Source: Deroplatys truncata (Eukaryota > Arthropoda > Insecta > Mantodea > Mantidae). From it: a stretch of DNA of 64,000 nt. Numbering within the stretch: position 1 is the first letter of the stretch; every line of letters begins with the position of its first letter. The DNA lies in contig CM060989.1 in assembly GCA_030765065.1 (NCBI GenBank), positions 55,752,001 to 55,816,000 of the forward strand, written 5' to 3'. Under the pieces are notes generated by a model. That model was not told where the DNA came from. It made no database searches and was given only the letters and a program-made list of their open reading frames with translations. Positions 55,352 through 64,000 of the stretch are shown here, piece by piece. A program made the position numbers and the translations under genes.

Positions 55352-55931
55352 TCCCTTTACATGGAACATTTTTCGAAAATGTTTATTTTCTCAAAAATGG
55401 CTCTAACGCTTTTGTTTAAAATGTCATATGTTTAAGATATTTTCAAGGCAAATGAAATGTATTATCTTAAATTTTCTGGGAATGTCCCCAAAAGTCCTGT
55501 TCTTTATGAATGGTTTTTGCGTAACGGAAGAACCATAAGTGACAGACAAAACATTACTAAACACAAACACCAAAAATAAATAAATAAAAATGTAGATCTC
55601 ATTAAAACACACAATTTATGTGGAGTGGGCGATTTCCAAGATCTTCCTTGTTATCTGCTTGAATTATCCAATACTTATACTTTTTCTCAAATGGGAATTC
55701 GTTATTCTTTTTTTATGTCCTGGATATGCAAAGAGAATGGAATACTCCACATAGCAACCACCTCTTAAAATATTTGACTGTCGCTTAAAGCCTACCATAT
55801 TCCCCTTGCATCTACAAGAAAATTAGCAATAAGATTAACATCTCGATTAACATGAAGTAGATGGAGAATAAGCATTTGTAAAAATAGTTGGTACAAGAGT
55901 AGGGAAAGTCATGTGAGTGCAACACATCAGA
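55352..55931 (-). mobile_element. Family A copy, reverse, 3'-truncated
   Basis: Starts inside the element at CCCTTTACATGGAACATT (no microsatellite, no 3' end) and runs to the intact 5' terminus GTGCAACACATCAGA. Divergence is intermediate between young and old copies. Confidence 0.8.
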
Positions 55932-56677
55932 TTTTTAAAGTGAGGTCCGTTTACAATACAGTATGAACTACTAAGTATTAGTCGATAGTTCATTTTTAGT
56001 CAATTCTTCAAACCTTACACTACTTTTCTACCAGTTATCAATGTTTTAGCATAGCGTAAGATTTTAGAATCTCATCAGACTTCCGCCGACAGTCCATTTA
56101 TGAAATGTGTAGCTGTTGCTGAGTTAAAACTTTCTATACTGAAAATGAACCTTCATAATCTCTTGAAGGGTATTCGCCTTACGTTCAGAAGCTTCTTCAA
56201 GGACAGAAATAATACCAGATTAACAATTCTTTTCTGAACTGTGATGGAGATCAGACTTCCGCACCACAAGTTTCAATCTCCCCTGAAATCAACGTTGCCT
56301 ATAACGCATTTTCTTCTGTCATGGCATCTTAACTACAGAAAAAAATTATGCCAGAAACAGCACACCAAGGTTTAATGTGCTGGCGGTGAACTCCTATGAG
56401 AAGAGCCACTAAAATGTGTTCTACACTACAATGAAAATTTAAATTACTGTGAAAACTGTGTAGAAAGAAAGCCTAAGGCGTGCAGAATTAAATAAAAAGC
56501 TTAATTATCCAAAATATTTAATAGTCCTTATTTTATTGTATAACGGACCCTACTTTTAAAACATCTATCGTAGTTATTTACGTAACTGTATTGGAAAGAA
56601 AAAAAAAAGTTTCCTCTAGTTGTGTGCAATATTTTGTTTCGTACCAAATCGAAACACTTTATATTATATTGGTTAAA
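55932..56677. other. Unassigned spacer
   Basis: No gene or repeat I can name between the A copy and MITE B3. Confidence 0.4.
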
Positions 56678-56679
56678 TA

Positions 56680-57151
56680 CAGGCTTATTCAAGAAGAAAC
56701 AGACGTTAAATATTTATTTCTAATGAACGACAATAGATGGCGACACATGCAATACATCACTGAATAGAGAAAAGTTCAAAATTAGCACCATGTGTTATGC
56801 GAGGACGACCAGTGCTTTCCCGTTTGCATACGCAACCATCTTCTACGAATTTATTGTATAAATTGTAAAATATTTATGACGAGGAGGCTCGTTGTTGAAC
56901 TTACAACGAAATGCACGCTGCAATGAAACAATGGATTCACTCTTGCTTAATGCAGCACACGACTTTTCCTGTGGCGTCGCCAATTTCTCGTAAACAAACT
57001 CAACGCTGCTGTAGGCACTGAATGGAACTAATAGGCAGGGCTTAAAACTTTGAACTTTCCTCTATTCAATGATGTGTCGATGTGTTGCTATCTATTGTCG
57101 TTCATTAGAAATAAATCTATAATATCTGTTATTTCTTTTTTAATAACCCTG
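56680..57151 (-). mobile_element. Mariner-like MITE, family B, copy 3
   Basis: 472 bp flanked by TA (56678-56679, 57152-57153), CAGGCTTATTCAAGAAG at the left and TTTTTTAATAACCCTG at the right. The reverse-strand coding remnant includes ATGCGAGGACGACC.. (the GRPR segment) and the PQEK start region. It is nearly the same length as B1. Confidence 0.85.
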
Positions 57152-57182
57152 TATTGTACTCGTGGTACCTCTGCCTTGAAAG

Positions 57183-57843
57183 TTTAAAATTCCAGGATTT
57201 TTCCAATACAAGTTTTGACAAAATTCCAGTACTGCATCGAGTCTTATTGCAGTGAAAATGCAGCAGTATTCGAATGCGTGTTGTGGCTAGCTTAACATCT
57301 TTACCAGTTTTGTTTCCACAGCCGTAATATGAAGCTGTGTTTAGTACTAGATGTCATATCCGATGTTACTCAGGTGGCTTTTTAAATCTCTAATGACGAT
57401 TTAATTAAAGCTAATTAATTATTGTATAATGATCTTGACATTTTTATACTGATTTCTCCCCATTGCCTCTTAGAACTGTAATTTTATAAAACTCCAATAC
57501 TAGTCATTATAATGGAACAAACATTCACTGATATTTACAGAAATGGGATTGAAATATCAGCCTCCCTCACACTTTCCCCAGCAACAACCTTCAAAACTCT
57601 GAAAATGTTGTATAGATTGTAAAAAAAAAAAAAATGTAGGGGTGAAATATTATCTAAAAGTTTGAGTCATTTTTACATGAGATGAAAAATTATGAAATAA
57701 CAGATATCATGCAAAGTAATAACATTAAAAAAATACTTATTTGATTAACAAGACCAATCAAATGAAAACTTAATGTGAAAAAATAAATCAATGCTATTAC
57801 TTTATCCAATTTTTCCAGTATGTAATCACTAATTTCAGTATAT
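57183..57843 (+). repeat. Repeat K, third copy, left part (longest)
   Basis: Includes regions matching both other K copies: 57183-57446 matches 29705-29970, and 57640-57830 matches 3480-3682 and 31013-31110. It is split by SINE S2 at CTAATTTCAGTATAT. Confidence 0.6.
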
Positions 57844-58213
57844 TCATTCATTCATTCTCTGTTTAACCTCCTCTTATGTAGGACTTACAGGCAGGTGCCT
57901 GGGGTCAGAGGCTCGTCGGGGAGCAGACATTCATGGATCAGACAGAATATCCAGAATGGGGGATCAGCCCGATGCCTGGTATGGCAGGAAGGAAGTAGAT
58001 GAAACGAAATGATGATGAAATGGATGAAAGGAAAGGTGATGATGGAACAGTTGGTGGAATGAATGGCGGGGGAAACCGGAGAACCCGGAGAAAACCCGCC
58101 CAGACGCCGCTTTGTCCACGACCCACGACAAATCCCACATGCGGGTCCCTGAGATTGAACCCGGGCCACCTCGGTGAGAGGCGAGCGGTCTAACCACTCG
58201 GCCACGGCGCCGG
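57844..58213 (-). mobile_element. tRNA-type SINE, family S, copy 2, with 15-bp target duplication
   Basis: Direct repeats CTAATTTCAGTATAT at 57829-57843 and 58214-58228. The head on the minus strand carries GCCGTGGCCGAGTGGTTAGA and GGGTTCAATCTC. It is about 70 bp longer than copy 1 because of an extra block (57905-57990) between the tail and the shared body. Confidence 0.9.
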
Positions 58214-58228
58214 CTAATTTCAGTATAT

Positions 58229-58290
58229 CCAGTTTGAAAAAAAAATCAAGTATATTTCCAGTATAACCAGTATCAGTAGACACCCTGGTA
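58229..58290 (+). repeat. Repeat K, third copy, right part
   Basis: CCAGTTTGAAAAAAAAATC to CAGTATCAGTAGACACCCTG, the common K terminus. Confidence 0.55.
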
Positions 58291-59348
58291 CTACATAACT
58301 GTTAGACAAGGACGCAGTCGTGTGTTTCATTTGCCCATTGCAGGGCCAAGTTATGATTAAACAGTTGAATGGAGTTGCTGTTGGAGTACGAAAAATAATT
58401 CAATCGAAAAGTTCAATATGGCATACTGGTCTGCTGACCGAAAAACATGAAATTCCGGATAGTACGAAACAAATATGAATTTAGAGAAAGACGTCACTGA
58501 GGCAACATGACGTTGGGGCGAGTTTTGTTGAAATAGCATTGTTTACAAACACAGTTTCCGACTTTGCGTTTGTTTTGCGAGAGTTAAAGCCAATATTGTA
58601 GATTAACCGAACCCCTACATTGGTTTAGCGGGAAAACAGTTCCTTTTTGTTAACGATACTGCCTCGTGTCGTTGCAAACTGTACACCATGTATTAGGATG
58701 ATAAAACTTTCCAGCATCGTGCATCAAAGGCAGAGATCCTCAATAAGACATACCAGTCAATTATATGAATAGCAATTACGACACTTCTAAGCCTAATCCC
58801 GATAGTGTTACATAAGATTAGGGCGCATCTCGAGGTATTCTTTCGCACCACAGATTCTCCACACTAAAAACATTTTGAAGAATCTTATCTACGCGTAGGT
58901 ATAACCATAAACTTAAAACTCCGCAAATAAACACTATAGCCTTCCCTTTTAACTTGAAGATGTTCATACCGTTTAATAATGCTCGAGGTTACAAATATGA
59001 TGTACGTCATATAATATGTTGTGATGTACCTACATTTTATGATAGTAATCATAATAATGTGCTCTATTTTGTTTTAAACGTAAGGATAAACGAGAAACTC
59101 GTAGCCTAGAACTGTGGAAAAATGAACAGTTGCTCCATTTTTATAGTTTCAGGGAGTTTTAATCCTAGAACACTAACGCATTGTGATTTTTACAACGAAG
59201 TTAGCAAAAGCGGTCGCAGAATTATCTCCCGGCATTCTTACCGGTGTAACTTTTATTAGCTTCATTGTTGGACGTGACTAATGAGTGGTGTACTTGTTCC
59301 TGCCATTTCAATGTTGGTACAGCAACACAGTCAAGGTTGGAAAAATTC
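58291..59348. other. Unassigned spacer
   Basis: No domain-like frame or repeat partner found. Confidence 0.4.
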
Positions 59349-59432
59349 AATGCCATAGCCGGGATTTGAACCAGGGATCTTCAGTCTCCGTCCGGTTGCT
59401 CTAACCACTGAGTTTCCATGACAACGTGCCGG
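59349..59432 (-). mobile_element. tRNA-like SINE head (family O)
   Basis: Minus strand contains CTCAGTGGTTAGAGCAACCG (box A) and CCCTGGTTCAAATCCCGGC (box B) at tRNA-like spacing. The sequence that follows (TATGGCATTGAATTTTTCC) suggests a SINE body rather than a tRNA 3' end. There is no second copy in the window. Confidence 0.6.
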
Positions 59433-59774
59433 TACGACATTAAATTCCCCAAATGATTCGCATTTTTCCCGGGAAACCACAAGGAGCTCTCAGATTGTAT
59501 TCAGATGACATACCCCAATGGCGACTTACAATGTTGCAAGTACATTAACTCCCGAGCTTCATAGTTTCGACCACTATTAGGTCAAGTAATGGAATTAATT
59601 GTTCTTCCACACAAGCCGTGTGTTGGACAGGGTTGGAAAGGTGGTATCAGACGGCTGAATTTACCTACAAATATTCAGAGTTGCAGCACTTTGAAACATC
59701 TGCCTAAAATCTCGTATACGAGTTATTTTCTCGGAAGACTTTAGTGATTATAATTGAGTTCCCATTTATAACTA

Positions 59775-60976
59775 AAGGGTCTTTCAACAAGTGTTCTATC
59801 TTTAACATGTGATACCTGGCGTTGTTATTGAGTTACAGCAACGCGTAGAAATTGTGAAAATTTATTATCAAAATGGATCATCTGTTCGCTAAACCTTCCG
59901 TGTATTGCGTTAAGTTTACGGTGTGCATAATCGTCCCTGGGAGAGAACGATTCGGCGTTTGATGGATAAATTTTAAAGAAGTGGTTCTGTCAGCGATCAA
60001 AGAACGCCTGTACGTAATCGACGTAAGCGCTTCAACGAAAACATAAGCGCCGTTCGTGAGTGTACGCGAGAACGGAAACTCCTCGCTCCTCGAGCGCATG
60101 AATTGGGGCTTTCGGCGACCACAACTTGGCAAATTCTGTATCTGGACCTGAACTTTCACGCTTACAAAGTGGTGTTAACTCAAGAACTAAAGCCTAACGA
60201 CCATAGGTTGCGCCGTGTATTCGCTGACTGGGCTATGGATCAATTGGAAGCTGACCCGGATTTTTGTCGCAAAATCATCTTCAGCGACGAAGCTTACTTT
60301 TGGATGGATGGTTGTGTTAACAAACAAAATTGCCGCTATTGGAGCAATCGCAATCCAATGCAGATTCAAGAACGACCACTTCATCCCCAAAAGGTTACTG
60401 TGTTGGTTTGGATTTTGGCATGGTGGAATCATTGGTCCATATTTTTTCCAAGATGAAGATGGAGAAGCTATAGCTGTCAATGGAGAAAGATACCGGGCTC
60501 TTATAAGGGACTATTTTTGGCCTCAATTGGATGGTATGGATCTCAGAAACATCTGGTTCCAGCGAGATGGTGCCACATGCCATACTGCTCTCGAAACAAT
60601 CGATCTTTTGAAGGAGAAGTTCAGAGGTTTCATTATTTCCTGTGGTGGCGATGTTAACTGGCCCCCGAGGTGATGTGATTTAACGCCGTTGAATTACTTC
60701 TTGTGGGGTTATGTTGAATCTCGAGTTTGTATCAACAAGCCAGAAACAGTAAATAATCTTATGAATAACATCACGCGTGTTATTCGTGAAGTTGGACCTA
60801 ATTTACGTCAACCGTATACGCGCAACCCCAAGGAAGTCGCGGCGGTCACTTAACTGATGTTCTCTTCCACACGTAATTATATTAATTGTTCTAACATAAA
60901 AAAAGAAATAAACCTCTATCATTTATAGAACGGGTTTTATTTAAGTTCAAAGATAGGACATTCTTGTTGAAAGACC
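59775..60976 (+). mobile_element. Tc1/mariner element G, copy 1, full length
   Basis: 1,202 bp with inverted termini GGGTCTTTCAACAAGTGTTC and (reverse complement of the right end) GGTCTTTCAACAAGAATGTC, then CTATCTTT at both. TA lies at 59773-59774 and 60977-60978. It contains one damaged transposase gene from near the left terminus to 60853. Confidence 0.85.
59820..60853 (+). pseudogene. DD41D-type Tc1/mariner transposase pseudogene (G1)
   Basis: The N-terminal region (QRVEIVKIYYQNGSSV) has stops near 59890-59975 and the linker is in shifted frames. A clean frame from 60103 has LRRVFADWAMDQLEADPDFC and the first catalytic D in IIFSDEAYFW (60286-60288). After a shift near 60420 the frame from 60215 carries the second D in FQRDGATCHTALETIDLL and then WPPR, TGA (60671-60673), CDLTPLNYFLWGYVESRV, reaching TAA at 60851-60853. 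Counting the stop as a residue, 41 residues separate the second D from the third catalytic position, which is N instead of D. That spacing is typical of the DD41D (visitor-like) group. Confidence 0.85.
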
Positions 60977-60978
60977 TA

Positions 60979-61930
60979 CACTACAAGAATATAGTCTTGT
61001 GAACAAAGCCTGGCGTCCCGAATACCCACGGAAGTACCCGATTCGAGCTCCGTCTCTCACACGCCAGTTTTTAGTTGACCGGGTGTACATTCTCTTCGGA
61101 CTGAAATGAAATTCACCACTTCGTCCAACTTCATGATACAACTTCGTTAATATTGCAGAGTTTCGATTAACCGCTTCAGAAAGGATGTTTAACAGCTGTT
61201 GTGGCTGACGTCACACACAGACTTTCTTGTTACTTAAAACTCAGCATGAGAAGCGCTGTCCATGTGGTCTCCATATGACCCAGGAGGCCTTGGACATGTG
61301 AAATTCACGCAATACGGATATGGCATTTATGACTTCCATGCTGCTTGAAAAAGATGTTAGAATATTCCCCTAGACACAATGATGAAATAGTTCTTGCCCC
61401 TATTAAATGATACAAATTAAATTTAAAATATATTTTGGGACTTTTCTATGCTGTGCTCGTTATTCATTTCAATACATTTACAGCAGTGTGTGCTTTTTAA
61501 CACTTTTTATATTTACTGGTGTGGAAGCCTTTTCTGGAAGATGTAAAAAGACTTATCTTTAATTTACACGTATTCTGATATTTCAATGTTTATTTGTGGA
61601 TAATTGAAATCTGAGTAATAATATAAGCAAAAGCAGAAAATTAACAACAAAATTGCATTACCTGCTACAAATGCACTGCAAAACCTTAAGCTTTATAGTC
61701 AATAGTTATGTTGATTTTATTGGAATGCATGCGCTTCGCAATGACATTACAAGATAGGATGAATTGGTACATAATAGATAAATGGAATGTTTATAAGTAA
61801 ATGTTCATTTGCGATAATGTTACTCTTAGTCGAAACTTGCACTACAATCCTGAACCATATTACTCGTACTTAACTTAAGACACCGATGATGTCTGGATAT
61901 ACTCTTTTCCCCACTCCAACGACATCCCTT
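60979..61930. other. Unassigned spacer
   Basis: No gene or repeat partner seen. The sequence becomes very AT-rich toward the minisatellite. Confidence 0.4.
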
Positions 61931-62866
61931 GATCAGAACAGACAGATGTTGGATGCACTTAATTTGATAGGAATAGATATATGTTGGATGCACTGAATTT
62001 GGTCAGAATAGACACATGTTGGTTGCACTTAATTTGATTAATATAGACAAATTTTAGATGCAATGAATTTAAATCAGAAGGGACACATATTGGATGAACT
62101 TAATTTGATCGGTATAGGCAAATTTTAGATTAATGAATTTGATCAAAATGGAACATATTGAATCAAATTAATTTGATCGGTATAGGCAAATTTTGGATTA
62201 ATGAATTTGATCAAAATGGACACATGTTGCATGCACTTAATTTTATCGGTATACACAAACTTTACGATGCACTTAATTTTATCAGAATGAACACGTTGGA
62301 TGCGCTTAATTTGATCGGTATAGGCAAATTTTAGATTAATGAATTTGATAAAAATGTACACATGTTGGATGAACTTAATTTGATCGGTATAGGCAAATTT
62401 TAGATTAATGAATTTGATCAAAATGGACACTTATTGGATGGACTTAATTTTAGATGTAATGAACTTGATCAGAATAGACACATGTAGGTTTCACCTAATT
62501 TGATTGGTATAGACAAATTTGTCCACACCAATCAAATTTGAGATGCAATGAATTTGATCAGAACACATATTGGATGCACTTAATTTGATCGGTATACACA
62601 AACTTTACGATGCACTTAATTTGATCAGAATGGACAAAGTTGGATGCACTTAATTTGATCGGTGGGGGCAAATTTTAGATGCAGTGGATTTGATACTAAT
62701 GGACACATTTGGGATGCACTTATTTTGATCGGTATACATAAATTTTAGATGCAATAAATTTGATACGAATGGACACATGTTGGTTGCACTTAATTTGATC
62801 AGAATAGACACTTTTGGTTGCGATGAATTTGATCAGAATAGATAAATGCTGGATGCACTTAATTTA
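61931..62866. repeat. Minisatellite of about 35-bp monomers with alternating types
   Basis: About 27 monomers of 32-36 bp sharing (G)ATC..(A)TA/GG.(C)A....TT.GATG.A..(T/G)AATTT. In the middle two types alternate: type 1 GATCAGAATGGACACATGTT then GGATGCACTTAATTT, and type 2 GATCGGTATAGGCAAATTTT then AGATTAATGAATTT. This gives an apparent 69-70-bp higher-order unit. Type 1 dominates both edges. The 95-codon minus frame over it is repeat-derived, not a gene. Confidence 0.9.
62499..62536. repeat. 38-bp palindrome inside the minisatellite
   Basis: TTTGATTGGT pairs with ACCAATCAAA and the centre GACAAATTTGTC is self-complementary. Only the 3-nt spacers ATA and CAC do not pair. It marks a local inversion of part of a type 2 monomer. 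Confidence 0.8.
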
Positions 62867-64000
62867 AGCTCCCGATTGTATTTGCCTTATGTATTTGTAT
62901 TGAGGTTCTTTGTTGACAGAAAACCCCTGCTCCACTCCATAGCCCGATTTTATTGCTCGTGTAACTCGAGCCATCAGTATGCACTGCAAACACAGCAACC
63001 CTCTTATCTTACCCCTTACACAGATCTGCCATTTGTCGCATGTCGTCATGATGTGGCTTTACGTCATTTCTTGCAAACCTTCTACAGTTTTCTGGTCTTC
63101 CGTTTGGAATATGTTGAAACGGCTAAGCGACATAGAACTTGCCAGCAATAATGCCATTTTCTCCACATTTTAAGAACGGTTTGATGAGGATTGTTAAAAT
63201 TTTGTGTACAGTATTTGTTTGGTAAAAAAAAAGTCAAAGTAATCAAAAGCAAACTGTAGAGCTTTGGATTCTCATAAATACATTATCTTAAGCCATCTTT
63301 ACGTGAACCAAAACGATGAAAACTGGGGAAACAAAACCAGACCTATATACAGCTGGATTGTTTTATTTCTGTACACAAGAAATTAAAGAACTAATTTCAA
63401 AATTTTATTACTAAATAACAGCATTGAGTACTAAATTTCCATTTATCTTAGTTACACCACATTTTGCTATAAAATGTAATAAAAACCTCATTTTCTTTAA
63501 TATTAGAATACTGTTCCTTAAAAGCCTATGAAGTGGAAAAGCAAGCTTCAACATCACGAGTTCCTCCTCCCCTCTCCTTGCCTTTTATTCACGCTTTGTT
63601 GCTCGATATTCCAGTCCGCTGCAACCAGTTCCGACAGGAAGGATTGCGGGCAAAGGAAATTCCATAAAGCGGCCGGCGCTACGAAAAATCGAAAACTTTA
63701 TCGCTTACTCTTTTGCCGAGTTTCGGCGCTCCAAGGATAAAGTACCTAGATAGCATATTGCTGCCTTATACGTGAAATCAAAGCATCGTAATTAGTAGTT
63801 TAAAAATATACACATATAATTTGCATTGTTGTGCAATAATGCAATGACCAAGGCGAAAATATACCATCTTTAAACATTTTAAAGCATTACAGGTTATCAT
63901 AAATTTTGGTATCATTATATACATAAATCTCCATTTAATATTCCATGAATATTTCAATTTTTATGTACTCTCAAAATGTTTACATTTTCGTTTCAAAATG
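62867..64000. other. Unassigned end of window
   Basis: Short frames (62846-63151, 63528-63740) have no recognisable motif. 63530-63740 is GC-richer than its flanks but I see no terminal repeats. Confidence 0.4.

Noticed and set aside
62143..62430. 95-codon repetitive protein on the minus strand
   Set aside because: Direct translation of the minisatellite monomers; monomer-length changes break the frame outside this segment.
61931..62866. CRISPR-like array
   Set aside because: The units are contiguous tandem monomers without unique spacers, in a eukaryotic context.

Overview
This 64 kb window looks like AT-rich, transposon-dense intergenic DNA from a large arthropod genome, probably an insect. 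A cockroach-like (blattodean) source is my guess from the style of the repeats, not a proven assignment. I found no host protein gene, rRNA gene or functional tRNA gene. Nearly all coding signal belongs to broken transposable elements. Most remaining short open frames come from (CA)n/(GT)n repeats or lie inside repeats.

The dominant component is one dispersed family, called family A here. It has about 17 recognisable young or intermediate copies and several older fragments, on both strands. A full copy is about 870-960 bp. It begins TCTGATGTGTTACAC and ends GTAGTAGAGAAAGT. A 12-bp motif, ACTTTCTCTACT, lies 22 bp in from the 5' end and occurs inverted at the very 3' end. A small palindrome sits next to the 3' end, and a (CA)n tract of variable length occupies a fixed internal position. 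Clear insertions lie in A or T homopolymers. Copies are inserted into other A copies (345-1227, 4207-5080, 44112-45019, 52643-53490), into a mariner-like MITE (22464-23427) and into a LINE RNase H relic (38312-39178). The architecture fits a non-autonomous Helentron/DINE-1-like element; this class assignment is inference.

From left to right: 1-5.6 kb holds nested A copies and repeat K. 6.5-7.6 kb is a solo LTR with a 4-bp target duplication (ATGG). 8.7-9.6 kb is a TTAA-flanked, piggyBac-like MITE. 9.7-10.2 kb is a tRNA-type SINE. 10.5-11.5 kb is a TA-flanked DNA transposon relic (family F), with a sister copy at 49.2-50.2 kb. 15.6-18.5 kb has MITE C, two tRNA-type SINEs (family E) and MITE B. 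20.3-22.2 kb has hAT-like and mariner-like relics. 23.8-27.0 kb is a three-level nest: a Jockey-like LINE inside a solo LTR inside a SINE, with target duplications at both insertion steps. 28-31 kb has a SINE with a 16-bp target duplication and a palindromic pair of A copies. 31.8-33.1 and 37.8-39.6 kb hold RNase H relics of I-type LINEs. 33.4-34.1 kb is a TAA-flanked PIF/Harbinger-like MITE. 43.6-47.2 kb has nested A copies and an inverted transposase derivative. 50.4-51.3 and 59.8-61.0 kb are two copies of a DD41D-type Tc1/mariner element. 61.9-62.9 kb is a minisatellite of about 35-bp monomers.

These elements do not act as a pathway. What the window records is a relative chronology of insertions, several of them readable because empty and filled versions of the same site are both present.
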